Made by a program: the position numbers and the translations under genes | Part shown: positions 25,583 to 33,271 of the stretch, one piece after another | Layout: each line of letters starts with the position of its first letter | Numbering within the stretch: the first letter of the stretch is position 1 | NCBI GenBank assembly: GCA_902523185.1 | Contig: CABYYJ010000001.1 | Coordinates: forward strand, 62,001 to 126,000 | DNA length: 64,000 nt | Direction of reading: 5' to 3' | Source of the DNA: an uncultured Pelagibacteraceae bacterium | GTDB lineage: Bacteria; Pseudomonadota; Alphaproteobacteria; Pelagibacterales; Pelagibacteraceae | Notes under the pieces: model-generated | Database searches by the model: none | What the model was told of the DNA's origin: nothing | What the model saw: only the letters and a program-made list of their open reading frames with translations

Positions 25583-26666
25583 TAAGTATAGCTTTACTAT
25601 TCGCTAACGATCCACAAGATGCATTAATGTCTCTTCCCCTACTTCTTCTAAACAAAGAGAGAAATCCAGCTTCTTGAATTTTTTTAGAAAACTTATCTAT
25701 ACTTTCTTGAGTTGCTGGTTTAAATTCTTTGTTTATAAGTGGATTAAATTCGATCAAATTTAATTTTGAAGGAACTTTTTTCATAATCTTTATTAATTCT
25801 TTAGCGTGCTCATCTGTTAAATTTTCATCTAAACATATCCACTCAATAAAAATAGGTAATTTTGTTTTTTCATAATATTTTTTTAACTGGGGTAATAATG
25901 AATTAATTGAATATTTGTCATTTATTGCCATTAATTTTGACCTGTGTTTCGGTATTGAGCTATGCAGGCTCCATGCGAGATAAACATCTAACTCATTGGC
26001 AGCCCACTCTATTGCATCTAAATTATCTTTCTTAATTCCTACTCCCACTGTGCTGACTGTGATCCTTGTTCTACCGTACTCTAAACCATCTTTATTTTTT
26101 GAGTTATCAATCGCTACTTTAACATTATCTAAATTTAGAAAGGGTGAACCTTCACCCATCAATACTTGATTGGTAATTTTTTTCTGTGTCGACCAATCAT
26201 TAATATAGTCTTTACTTAAAATTATTTGCGAAATTATTTCTCCTGGAGATAAATTTCTCACTAATTTTTTTGAAATTTGAGCTGTGGCGCAAAATTCGCA
26301 GGAGAGATAACAGCCAACTGATACAGATAAACAAATTGTATATCTACTTTGTGATTTATCAGGGATAAGAACTGTCTCAACATTTCTTTTATCTTTAAGC
26401 TCTAAAAGAAATTTTATAGTCCCATCTATAGATTTTTGAACATCTATAATTTTTGGTTTTTCTAAACTAATCAAATCTTTGATTTTACTCCTAAGTTTAG
26501 ATCCAAATGTCGTAAGTTCGTCAAAACTTTTAATGTTTTTTTTATAAACTGCATTAAAGAGCTGTTGAGATCTCATCTTAGCTTTTTTCGGCTCCACTTC
26601 TCCTTTTTCAATTAAGAATGATTTTAGCTGGTCAAAATTAAGATCATAAAAATTTTGTTTTTCCAT
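25575..26666 (-). CDS. rlmN: Dual-specificity 23S rRNA/tRNA adenine-2 methyltransferase RlmN
   Basis: Radical SAM enzyme that methylates C2 of A2503 in 23S rRNA and A37 in some tRNAs. The 363-residue chain has CYLSCEFCATAQ (CxxxCxxC iron-sulphur site), LMGEGSPFLN, AWSLHSSIPKHRSKLMAINDKY and IEWICLDENLTDEHA, and a C-terminal RRSRGRDINASCGSL with the catalytic Cys. A two-residue variation (MGEGSP where most have MGMGEP) does not touch the cluster ligands. Confidence 0.94.
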   Translation of the reverse strand: MEKQNFYDLNFDQLKSFLIEKGEVEPKKAKMRSQQLFNAVYKKNIKSFDELTTFGSKLRSKIKDLISLEKPKIIDVQKSIDGTIKFLLELKDKRNVETVLIPDKSQSRYTICLSVSVGCYLSCEFCATAQISKKLVRNLSPGEIISQIILSKDYINDWSTQKKITNQVLMGEGSPFLNLDNVKVAIDNSKNKDGLEYGRTRITVSTVGVGIKKDNLDAIEWAANELDVYLAWSLHSSIPKHRSKLMAINDKYSINSLLPQLKKYYEKTKLPIFIEWICLDENLTDEHAKELIKIMKKVPSKLNLIEFNPLINKEFKPATQESIDKFSKKIQEAGFLSLFRRSRGRDINASCGSLANSKAILNG

Positions 26667-26688
26667 TAAGAGGATATTAAAGGCTTGA

Positions 26689-26710
26689 GTGGGGATTTTA
26701 AAGTCCCCAC
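26689..26710 (-). terminator. Hairpin after the 63-aa gene
   Basis: GTGGGGA pairs with TCCCCAC (7 bp, with two more possible weak pairs around a short A/T loop), 12 bases past the stop of the small gene and before rlmN. The minus-strand T tract is weak, so it may attenuate rather than stop transcription into rlmN. Confidence 0.55.
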
Positions 26711-26721
26711 CCTATAAAGTT

Positions 26722-26913
26722 TTAAAGCTGATTTTTATCAGTTTTTAAATGCTTCAAAATTTTTCCGGAATTTTTTCCGTTTTTAACCAAATAACCAGCC
26801 GTTCCGTTAGCATTGGCCTCCGGGGCCTTTTGGTTTTTACTTAACTGCATTGAGAGTTTCTGCTCAGCTTTTTTAACGGCAGAATTTCCATACAGTTTGC
26901 TAAATCTATTCAT
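26722..26913 (-). CDS. Small basic protein (63 aa) with strong RBS and structured leader
   Basis: A 63-residue polar, Lys/Asn-rich protein (starts MNRFSKLYGNSAVKKAEQKL; Gly-rich centre NANGTAGYLVKNGK). I place the start at the second in-frame ATG because AAAGGAG lies 6 bases before it; the first ATG (26928) would make the ribosome site coding. It has its own candidate promoter, a folded 5' leader and a 3' hairpin, so it is an independent, probably well-expressed gene. No family recognised and no signal peptide or span. Confidence 0.75.
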   Translation of the reverse strand: MNRFSKLYGNSAVKKAEQKLSMQLSKNQKAPEANANGTAGYLVKNGKNSGKILKHLKTDKNQL

Positions 26914-26928
26914 AGCAACTCCTTTCAT

Positions 26929-27035
26929 TTCTACCGACTTTGCAACCCCTTATAGGTCCGGCATGTCGAATGCCGAGTCTTTTTTCCCATGACAGATGGG
27001 TAAGTAAACTTTAATATAAGGTTTATATTTGTCAA
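26929..27035 (-). promoter_or_regulatory. Promoter and folded 5' leader of the 63-aa gene
   Basis: On the minus strand TTGACA (27030-27035) is a perfect -35; TATATT or TAAAGT downstream are possible -10s. The transcript would then carry CCCAT/ATGGG (5 bp, 26986-27000), a six-bp hairpin CGGCAT/ATGCCG (26959-26975), a 3-bp ACC/GGT hairpin, and a closing GACT/AGTC pair (26936-26979). Together they form a three-way-junction-like domain ending just before the ribosome site. No riboswitch class I know matches. On the plus strand the same hairpin plus T6 would also look like a terminator. Confidence 0.55.
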
Positions 27036-27190
27036 TGGATAATAAGCTTTTAGGAGTAATCATTATAGGTTTTGGTCTATTAGTTCTTTTCAGTGAACAA
27101 GAATATTCGTGGGTTATTTCAGCTATTGCAGTGGGGATAGGTTCGGGATTTCTAATACGAAAAAATGAAAAAAATGATATAGAAAAATAA
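27035..27190 (+). CDS. Small two-span membrane protein (51 aa)
   Basis: An ATG-to-TAA frame of 51 codons. The product is MDNKLLGVIIIGFGLLVLFS, then a polar turn (EQEYSW), a second span rich in Gly/Ala/Ile (VISAIAVGIGSGFLI) and a charged tail RKNEKNDIEK. Positive charges after the second span suggest a hairpin with both ends in the cytosol. It ends two bases before the flavodoxin-fold reductase ATG, so the two are probably co-transcribed. Function unknown. Confidence 0.68.
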   Translation: MDNKLLGVIIIGFGLLVLFSEQEYSWVISAIAVGIGSGFLIRKNEKNDIEK

Positions 27191-27192
27191 AG

Positions 27193-27771
27193 ATGTCTAA
27201 AAAAATTTTTATCGTTTATGGTCATCACGATATCAAAAAATCATTTAATGCTTCCGTAAGGGATACTTTTATTGAGGAAGCAGAAAAGTTAGGCCATCAA
27301 ATTGATTTGATTAATTTACATGAGGAAAAACCAATTCCTTTTTTTGACGGTTCAGGACCTAATGATCAAATTTTAGATTATAGAAAAAGATTAGAAGCAA
27401 GCGATATATTGTTTATGATTTCACCGTGCTACAACCTTAGGGCAACAGCAATCTTGGAAAATTGGATTGATCTAACTTTAGCTCCAAAATGGTTTTTTTC
27501 TTTTAAGAGAATTGTGGGTAATTGGGGTTACCCTGTTGCTGGTGCAATGAAAGGTAGAAAAGCTATAATGTCAATGTCTTATGGTGGAAATTGGTTTTCA
27601 ATTCAAACCTGGTTTCAAAATATTCCTTTTAGGAGAATCAAAGCTGGGGTTTTAAAGCTTGGTGGTATGGAAACAACCTACATAAGATTTTATGAGGTTT
27701 TACCAGGTATGACTCATGAGAAATTTAATTCACACATGCAAAAAGTAAGAAAACTAGTGCGAAATTTATAA
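27193..27771 (+). CDS. NAD(P)H-dependent FMN oxidoreductase (flavodoxin-like fold)
   Basis: Flavodoxin_2-family quinone or nitro reductase of 192 residues, similar in layout to KefF/MdaB. IFIVYGHHDIKKSFNASVRDTF is the FMN-phosphate loop region, SDILFMISPCYNLRATAILENWID the second FMN loop with the W-ID helix, and GRKAIMSMSYGGNWFSI the third. Tail PGMTHEKFNSHMQKVRKLV is as in that family. Substrate uncertain. Confidence 0.85.
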   Translation: MSKKIFIVYGHHDIKKSFNASVRDTFIEEAEKLGHQIDLINLHEEKPIPFFDGSGPNDQILDYRKRLEASDILFMISPCYNLRATAILENWIDLTLAPKWFFSFKRIVGNWGYPVAGAMKGRKAIMSMSYGGNWFSIQTWFQNIPFRRIKAGVLKLGGMETTYIRFYEVLPGMTHEKFNSHMQKVRKLVRNL

Positions 27772-27809
27772 TAATTTTAATTTCAATTTAAAAAGTATAT
27801 AAGACAATC

Positions 27810-28256
27810 ATGGAAAGTTTTAAAAATTGGATGACTGAAGCAGCTAACATCATGTTTGATGATAGTAAAAACGACTTAAGGAGTTTGCCAAAGTCCGTAA
27901 GGCTCCAAATTTTAATCGTTTTATCTTTCGTTTGGTCAACTGTATTTAGTCTGTACGTATTTAGCGTAACTTCTTTCATTTTCGGATGGGCCGGCGTAGT
28001 TATGGCACACATCGGACTTATAATTGCAGTTTATTTAACATTTAAGTTTTTTCATAAAAAACAAGAGCAACCTGTTAGCGTCTTTCAATCTGGAAATTAT
28101 AATCCTGCAAAAATATTTGCAGTTTTTTTTATTGTTTTTTTCATTTTTATTTTTACAAAAGGAATTGACGTTTTAACAAGAACTAATAGCTACGAAACGC
28201 CTTACTCTGGTCCTGAAACAACTACTGAAGAGAGAATCAAAAGATTTGTAAAATAG
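27810..28256 (+). CDS. Three-span membrane protein of unknown function
   Basis: A 148-residue protein with an acidic cytosolic start, two close spans (LQILIVLSFVWSTVFSLYVFSV and WAGVVMAHIGLIIAVYLTFKFF) and a third (AKIFAVFFIVFFIFIFTKGIDVL), then a polar Pro/Thr/Glu tail. No family recognised. It follows the reductase gene in the same direction and precedes the FAH gene by 24 bases. Its distribution of hydrophobic blocks and codon use match its neighbours. Confidence 0.8.
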   Translation: MESFKNWMTEAANIMFDDSKNDLRSLPKSVRLQILIVLSFVWSTVFSLYVFSVTSFIFGWAGVVMAHIGLIIAVYLTFKFFHKKQEQPVSVFQSGNYNPAKIFAVFFIVFFIFIFTKGIDVLTRTNSYETPYSGPETTTEERIKRFVK

Positions 28257-28280
28257 TAATTTCATAGTTAAAATTGCTTA

Positions 28281-29117
28281 ATGAAATTATTAAGAGTTGG
28301 TAAGTTAGGAAGCGAAATTGTTGCTGCTGTAGATGACAATAATATCATCAGGGATTTATCAGATTACGTTAAAGACTTAAATCCACAAACTATTAACGAA
28401 GAAACATTAAACAAATTAAAAAAAGTAAAATTATCTGAACTAAAGGAAATCAACCCAAATATTAGAATTGGGTCTTGTATCTCAGATCCTGTAGATTTTT
28501 TAGCAATAGGTTTAAATTATAAAGCACATGCAGAGGGTACCAAATCAAAATTGCCAACTGAACCAATTGTTTTCAATAAGAGCTCTGGATGTATTCAAGG
28601 TCCTAACGATCAAATAATAAAACCTAAGTCTGCAAGTAAAATGGATTACGAAGTAGAAGTTGGCATGATTATTGGACGAGAAGGAAAATATATTAAAGAG
28701 GAAAACGCTCAGGATTATGTATTTGGTTATTGTATCGTTAATGATATTTCTGAAAGATCATGGCAAAAAGAAAGGGGAGGTCAATGGATTAAAGGTAAAT
28801 CTATAGCAGGACCAACAGGACCTTATCTAGTAACTAAAGATAAAATAAAAAACTTAAATAACATAAATTTAACCTTAAATGTTAATGGCAAAAGAAGACA
28901 AACTGGAAATACAGAAAGAATGATTTTCAATTTTAATTTTTTAATTTTTCATTTAAGTCAATTTATGACTTTATACCCTGGGACAATTATCACAACTGGA
29001 ACGCCTGCTGGTACAGCGATGGAAATGGAAAAACCTGAATTTCTAAAGGCAGGTGACAAACTTCACCTAAAAGTAGATGGACTAGGTGAACAATTTCATG
29101 AAATAATAGATGAATAA
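28281..29117 (+). CDS. Fumarylacetoacetate hydrolase family protein
   Basis: Metal-dependent FAH-fold enzyme of 278 residues acting on a 2-oxo acid-type substrate (hydratase, decarboxylase or acylpyruvase). Visible: GLNYKAHAEG, EPIVFNKSSGCIQGPND, DYEVEVGMIIG (metal ligands E-x-E), VNDISERSWQKERGGQWIKGKS and YPGTIITTGTPAGTAM. The pattern is typical of bacterial 2-keto-4-pentenoate hydratase/oxaloacetate decarboxylase homologues. Precise substrate cannot be assigned. Confidence 0.9.
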   Translation: MKLLRVGKLGSEIVAAVDDNNIIRDLSDYVKDLNPQTINEETLNKLKKVKLSELKEINPNIRIGSCISDPVDFLAIGLNYKAHAEGTKSKLPTEPIVFNKSSGCIQGPNDQIIKPKSASKMDYEVEVGMIIGREGKYIKEENAQDYVFGYCIVNDISERSWQKERGGQWIKGKSIAGPTGPYLVTKDKIKNLNNINLTLNVNGKRRQTGNTERMIFNFNFLIFHLSQFMTLYPGTIITTGTPAGTAMEMEKPEFLKAGDKLHLKVDGLGEQFHEIIDE

Positions 29118-29119
29118 TT

Positions 29120-29230
29120 ATGTCAAAAAGATATTCGGGTAAAAGCCAAAAAGATAGAACTTTTATGAAAAAAGCAAAGCTATCTTTAAAAGAAAAAAGA
29201 AAATTTAAAAGAGAAAAAAAAAATAAGTAA
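29120..29230 (+). CDS. Very small basic protein (36 aa)
   Basis: ATG to TAA, 36 codons, filling the gap between the FAH and SRAP genes: it begins two bases after the FAH stop and its stop overlaps the next start (TAATG). The product MSKRYSGKSQKDRTFMKKAK and the rest (LSLKEKRKFKREKKNK) is extremely basic with one Asp and two Glu. The exact stop-start packing, the same as for confirmed genes here, is the main support. It may bind RNA or ribosomes; unknown. Confidence 0.58.
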   Translation: MSKRYSGKSQKDRTFMKKAKLSLKEKRKFKREKKNK

Positions 29231-29856
29231 TGTGTGGAAGATATAGTATTCAAAAACCAATAACTAAAACCGCTGATTTAGTTAAAACAAATATAAAAGT
29301 TGAGGATACAGATAATTATAATGCTCATCCAACTCAAAAATTACCAATAATTAAATCCTATACAAATGGCAAAGCTCTAGAGCTATACGAATGGGGATTA
29401 GTTCCTGGTTGGTCTAAAAAATTAGATAAATTTTCTCCACTTATAAATGCGAGAAGAGAAACTCTTATGGAAAAAGTTACTTTTAAGAATCTTATACAGA
29501 CATCGAGATGTATTATTCCTGCTGATGGTTATTTTGAATGGAAGAGAGAAGATAAAATAAAAACTCCATTTTATTTTTCCAGGGAAGATAATGAATTGAT
29601 GTACTTTGCAGGTATATATCAAAATGACCAGTTCTGTATTATCACAAGAGAAGCTACTGAAAAAATTAGCACCATCCATCACAGGGAGCCTATGATAATT
29701 AATAAAAGCCAAATCAATAATTATTTAAATATTAAAAAAGATGCTATGGAAATATTAAACTCTATTAAACCGCCCAATTTAAAGTTTCATGAAATTTCAA
29801 AAGATGTTAATAATCCAATTAATAATGATCCATCAATAATTAATTCAGTAAACTAA
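29230..29856 (+). CDS. SRAP/HMCES-family abasic-site protein (YedK-like)
   Basis: Forms a thiazolidine cross-link with abasic sites in single-strand DNA, shielding them. Catalytic parts are present: Cys2 exposed after removal of Met (MCGRYS), Asn of the INARRETL loop, Glu of DGYFEW and His of HHREPMII. The 208-residue length is typical. It is followed directly by the dioxygenase gene. Confidence 0.92.
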   Translation: MCGRYSIQKPITKTADLVKTNIKVEDTDNYNAHPTQKLPIIKSYTNGKALELYEWGLVPGWSKKLDKFSPLINARRETLMEKVTFKNLIQTSRCIIPADGYFEWKREDKIKTPFYFSREDNELMYFAGIYQNDQFCIITREATEKISTIHHREPMIINKSQINNYLNIKKDAMEILNSIKPPNLKFHEISKDVNNPINNDPSIINSVN

Positions 29857-30660
29857 ATGAAATCTGTTTCTATAACTCCAGGTAAAAATAACGTTGGTGC
29901 CTATATCAACAATGTAAATTTAAATAAGATAAATAACGACTTAACGGGTCAAATTAAAGATATACTTAATAAATACGGAGTAATTTTTATAAAAAAACAA
30001 AATTTGGACTCAAGTGAATACCAAAATTTTGCGAAATCTATTGGGCAATTAGTAGAGTATCCAAGATTAAAAGGATTAGAAAATTTTCCTTACATAAATG
30101 TTTTAGAGAGAAAACCTAGTGACAAAAGTTTGGCTTTCGGAGGATCTTGGCTGCATCAGGACACTTCATATTTGGAAAAAGATAGACCGAGATATACTAT
30201 GCTTATGGGTATAGAAGTTCCTGTAGGACAAGGCAATACTATCTTTTCCTCTGGGTTTAATGCCTACAAAAACCTTCCAGATGAAATTAAACAAAAAATT
30301 AAAAATGCTAAAGGTGTTTTTTCATCTGCCGGACCTATTAGTAAAACTAGACTTGAATTAGAAAAAAGAGCTGGAGTTAAATCTTCAAAAGTTTTGGAAG
30401 CTGAACATCCAATTGTCCAAGAGGTTAATGGACAAAAGTCTTTATACGTTTCTCCAGGTCATCTAATAAAAATTAAAAATATCGATGAAAGTGAAAAAAT
30501 TAAAAATTTTCTTATTGATCATGTAAATAAAGAAGAATTCATATTTTCTTATGAGTGGTCAAAAGGGGATTTAGTTCTATGGGATAATCTCAGCGTGATG
30601 CATAAAGCAAGCGAAATTAAAAATTGTAGCCGAATAATGCACCGAATTACTATAAAATAA
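29857..30660 (+). CDS. TauD/TfdA-family Fe(II)/2-oxoglutarate dioxygenase
   Basis: A 267-residue oxygenase with the iron triad HxD in WLHQDTSYLE and the distal His in MHKASE, plus the 2-oxoglutarate Arg in RIMHRITIK at the extreme C-terminus. The family oxidises sulphonates, phenoxy acids, carnitine precursors or phosphonates; the substrate cannot be read here. Its ATG immediately follows the SRAP stop, and it ends two bases from the convergent purK. Confidence 0.88.
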   Translation: MKSVSITPGKNNVGAYINNVNLNKINNDLTGQIKDILNKYGVIFIKKQNLDSSEYQNFAKSIGQLVEYPRLKGLENFPYINVLERKPSDKSLAFGGSWLHQDTSYLEKDRPRYTMLMGIEVPVGQGNTIFSSGFNAYKNLPDEIKQKIKNAKGVFSSAGPISKTRLELEKRAGVKSSKVLEAEHPIVQEVNGQKSLYVSPGHLIKIKNIDESEKIKNFLIDHVNKEEFIFSYEWSKGDLVLWDNLSVMHKASEIKNCSRIMHRITIK

Positions 30661-30662
30661 TT

Positions 30663-31706
30663 TTACTTTTTTAAAATCGTCAAATGGCCCATTTTTCTTT
30701 TTTCTTTGATTATTTTTTTTCCATAATCAAAGAAGTATTCATCTGTTTTAAAAGATCGCTTTCTATAGTCCTGTATTTCGCTACCTAATATATTTTTCAT
30801 CTCAGCATTTGCAAGTTTCTTTACATTTTCTTTCTTCAATCCACAAACAGCTCTGATATGATTTTCAAATTGACTAATATTAAATGCATTTATTGTTAAA
30901 TGACCTGAGTTATGAACTCGGGGTGCAATTTCATTAACCAACAAGCTATCCTCTTGATCTATAAAATATTCAACACACATTGTTCCAATGTAATCTAATT
31001 CATTTGCAATTAACTCGGCGCTGTCTTGAGCTTTTTTGAAAATACCGGGTTTTATATCAGCTGGAATTTTGGAATATTTTAAAATTTGGTCTTTATGAGT
31101 ATTTTCTATTGGTTCATAAATATAAATTTCTTTATTTTTAAATCTTGTAACAACTACAGAAATTTCTTTTTTTAAATTTACTCTTTTTTCTAATATGTAA
31201 TCTGCTGTAAAACACCAATCTTTTTTTAAATCATCTAGGGTATTTAAAACATACTGACCATGGCCATCATAACCTAATGTGTTTGTCTTTAAAATCCCGG
31301 GCAATAAATTTTTGTTTTGCCGAACATCATTGGCAGTCTTTATAAATGCCCACTTTGTAGTTTTAATATTAAGATTATTTACAAATGTTTTTTCTAATTG
31401 TCTGTTTTGAATAATCTTATTAATTTCAGGTTTGGGTAAAACTTTTTTTTCTTTTTCTATCTCTTTTAAAATATTTATTGGAATATTTTCAAATTCATAA
31501 GTTATGATATCTACTCCACTTGTGAATTCTCTAATCTTATTTTTGTCATCATATTTTGAATAAATAAATTTATCTGTATAGTTTTGCGCTGGACCATTTT
31601 CATCATCAGATATTACTATAGTCTTTATATTAAGTTTTTTTGCTGCCTGACATAGCAAAGAACCAAGTTGACCTGAACCAATGACTCCAAGGACTTTTGT
31701 TGACAT
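30663..31706 (-). CDS. purK: 5-(carboxyamino)imidazole ribonucleotide synthase PurK
   Basis: ATP-grasp enzyme that carboxylates AIR with bicarbonate, 347 residues. N-terminal GVIGSGQLGSLLCQAA binds substrate; KTNTLGYDGHGQYV is the ATP-grasp small-loop signature; EIAPRVHNSGHLTINAFNISQFENH is the PurK hallmark. It lies 4 bases after purE and works with it in purine synthesis. Confidence 0.95.
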   Translation of the reverse strand: MSTKVLGVIGSGQLGSLLCQAAKKLNIKTIVISDDENGPAQNYTDKFIYSKYDDKNKIREFTSGVDIITYEFENIPINILKEIEKEKKVLPKPEINKIIQNRQLEKTFVNNLNIKTTKWAFIKTANDVRQNKNLLPGILKTNTLGYDGHGQYVLNTLDDLKKDWCFTADYILEKRVNLKKEISVVVTRFKNKEIYIYEPIENTHKDQILKYSKIPADIKPGIFKKAQDSAELIANELDYIGTMCVEYFIDQEDSLLVNEIAPRVHNSGHLTINAFNISQFENHIRAVCGLKKENVKKLANAEMKNILGSEIQDYRKRSFKTDEYFFDYGKKIIKEKRKMGHLTILKK

Positions 31707-31710
31707 TTTA

Positions 31711-32199
31711 TTAAAGTTTTTTTTTAATAGATTTAGTTTGTAAACGTTTCCATTTTTCTAAATTTGATTTGATTTTTTCATCAAAATTTCCAATGATTGA
31801 AGCTGCAAGTAAACCAGCATTCATTGATCCGTTTATAGCCATGGTAGCAACGGGACAGCCTCGCGGCATTTGCACTATTGATAATAAACTATCCAAACCC
31901 TTTAGTTTTTTTGACTCAATTGGAACTCCAATAACTGGCAAGGTAGATAAAGATGCCACCATGCCAGGCAAATGAGCTGAACCTCCTGCTCCAGCAACAA
32001 TTACACCAAAACCGTTTTTTGAAGCCGACTCAGCAAATTCAAACATTCTTTTAGGTGTTCTGTGCGCACTAACAATTGATAATTGAAATTTAATCTTAAG
32101 AGTCTTTAAAATTTTCTCACATTCTTTCATTACGGGATAATCGGATTTGGACCCCATAATGATTACCACTTTTTTATTATTCGTTTTATTACGCTTCAC
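31711..32199 (-). CDS. purE: N5-carboxyaminoimidazole ribonucleotide mutase PurE
   Basis: Moves the carboxyl group from N5 to C4 of CAIR. The 162-residue protein has [45 protein letters not shown] and [13 protein letters not shown], all defining PurE. The transcript probably begins in the short region after the preceding terminator. Confidence 0.96.
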   Translation of the reverse strand: MKRNKTNNKKVVIIMGSKSDYPVMKECEKILKTLKIKFQLSIVSAHRTPKRMFEFAESASKNGFGVIVAGAGGSAHLPGMVASLSTLPVIGVPIESKKLKGLDSLLSIVQMPRGCPVATMAINGSMNAGLLAASIIGNFDEKIKSNLEKWKRLQTKSIKKKL

Positions 32200-32229
32200 A
32201 GATTAATTTAACAATTATTAAAATAAAAA

Positions 32230-32256
32230 CAATGGCCTAATTGAATTAAGCCATTG
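32230..32256 (-). terminator. Rho-independent terminator before purE
   Basis: On the minus strand CAATGGC pairs with GCCATTG (plus three inner pairs) and is followed by TTTTTATTTT. It lies 19 bases after the stop of the 40-aa gene and before purE, separating the two transcripts. Confidence 0.82.
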
Positions 32257-32275
32257 GTTTATTTAGGAGGAAAGA

Positions 32276-32398
32276 TTACGCTCGAACTCTAAAATTGAGA
32301 AATTTTGGACTATTTTGAAGTTCGAATAGAGAGATTTTTTTGAATTTCTTATTAATGTTAGTTTTCAATTTGTTTTTTTTTATTAATTTAATCTTCAT
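32276..32398 (-). CDS. Small basic protein (40 aa)
   Basis: I read a 40-codon gene from the ATG that has AAAAGGA just upstream, rather than the longer frame that would overlap the thioesterase gene. The product MKIKLIKKNKLKTNINKKFK, then KISLFELQNSPKFLNFRVRA is highly basic with a hydrophobic, aromatic second half. A good terminator follows 19 bases after its stop, which supports a real gene end. Not recognised; a ribosome-associated protein is one guess. Confidence 0.55.
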   Translation of the reverse strand: MKIKLIKKNKLKTNINKKFKKISLFELQNSPKFLNFRVRA

Positions 32399-32510
32399 AA
32401 TTCCTTTTAATTTATTTTGAACGTTACGAGTATTGCTGATTTTGCAAACTTGAGTTGAAAATAGTTTATAACGTAAATTTAGGCAGATATTAGGCGTTTC
32501 TTGGTCAAAT

Positions 32511-32903
32511 TTAAATTTTTGCAAAAAAATCTTTAGTAAGTTTTTTAATCGACCCACTTCGATTTACAACTGCTAGTTCCACTTCTGCGCTGACAAGAAT
32601 TTCTGCATCTCTTTTCACCTCTTGAAGCAAGTTTAGTCTTACGTTAGTTTTTTTTAAAATGGTTGTTTCAACAATTAAATTGTCCTCAAAAACAGCAGAT
32701 TTTAGATATTTTATGTTGCACGTCCTAACGACAAAAATAATATCATGCTCGTTCATAAGTTGAGTTAAAGTTATACCAAATTTTTCATAGATAAGCTCCG
32801 TTCTTGCTCTCTCGATATACTGAAGATATCTAGAATAAAATACCCGACCAAAGTCAACGTCCTCAACAAAAACTTTTAATTTATAAATGTGGCTTTTAGA
32901 CAT
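32511..32903 (-). CDS. YbgC-type acyl-CoA thioesterase (hot-dog fold)
   Basis: 130 residues from the MSKSHIYK start, which begins right before the first beta strand; an in-frame ATG 36 bases upstream would add 12 residues. EDVDFGRVFYSRYLQYIERARTELI is the 4-hydroxybenzoyl-CoA thioesterase motif with catalytic Asp (canonical EDTDAGGVVYHANYL.F.ERART). YbgC in other bacteria acts on acyl-CoA or ACP at the Tol-Pal site; no tol genes are near. Confidence 0.88.
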   Translation of the reverse strand: MSKSHIYKLKVFVEDVDFGRVFYSRYLQYIERARTELIYEKFGITLTQLMNEHDIIFVVRTCNIKYLKSAVFEDNLIVETTILKKTNVRLNLLQEVKRDAEILVSAEVELAVVNRSGSIKKLTKDFFAKI

Positions 32904-33011
32904 AATTTCAATCATAAGGCTAAAGTTTATCTTATTCAATAAAGTTTCAATTTCTTTTTTTGGTCCAAATTATGCCAAGCAAAGCACAGACTCTAAGCGT
33001 AAATTTTAATT

Positions 33012-33206
33012 ATGAAAATATTATCTACTTTAATTTTGTTGTTAATGTTAACTAATTGTGCTGGAGGCAACATAGCCAAAGTAAAATTTGGTAAAAGATG
33101 TACTGCGGCTGACGAGAATGGTTTAAAAGAAAGCTCGTATGTTTGGGTTATCTCAGAAGAAGCGATTAAATCATTTGATAAAAGAATAAATAAATCAAAC
33201 TGTTAA
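33012..33206 (+). CDS. Small lipoprotein (64 aa)
   Basis: A type II signal peptide (MKILSTLILLLMLTNC) with lipobox LTNC at residues 13-16 marks a lipid-anchored protein, mature length about 49 residues. The mature part has two more cysteines (GKRC and the final KSNC) that could pair. A TAAATT lies 6 bases before ATG, hinting at a near-leaderless transcript. A hairpin follows. Function unknown. Confidence 0.75.
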   Translation: MKILSTLILLLMLTNCAGGNIAKVKFGKRCTAADENGLKESSYVWVISEEAIKSFDKRINKSNC

Positions 33207-33243
33207 GATATTTAATTTCCTTTTAAATTTAATTGTCTGTGCT

Positions 33244-33271
33244 AATAAGGGGTATGCGAATACCCCTTATT
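33244..33271 (+). terminator. Hairpin overlapping the start of the metallo-hydrolase gene
   Basis: AATAAGGGGTA pairs perfectly with TACCCCTTATT (11 bp, loop TGCGAA), 37 bases past the lipoprotein stop. It resembles a terminator, but the downstream gene's best ATG (33254-33256) spans the last stem base and the loop. It may thus end the lipoprotein transcript and also restrain translation of the next gene. Confidence 0.65.

Noticed and set aside
26981-27000. Plus-strand intrinsic terminator at T6 after CGGCAT/ATGCCG
   Set aside because: No plus-strand gene lies upstream, so the minus-strand leader interpretation is favoured; a plus-strand small RNA cannot be excluded.
32399-32557. N-terminal extension of the 40-aa gene overlapping the thioesterase gene
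   Set aside because: The inner ATG has a good ribosome site; the extension has no family features and overlaps a conserved gene.
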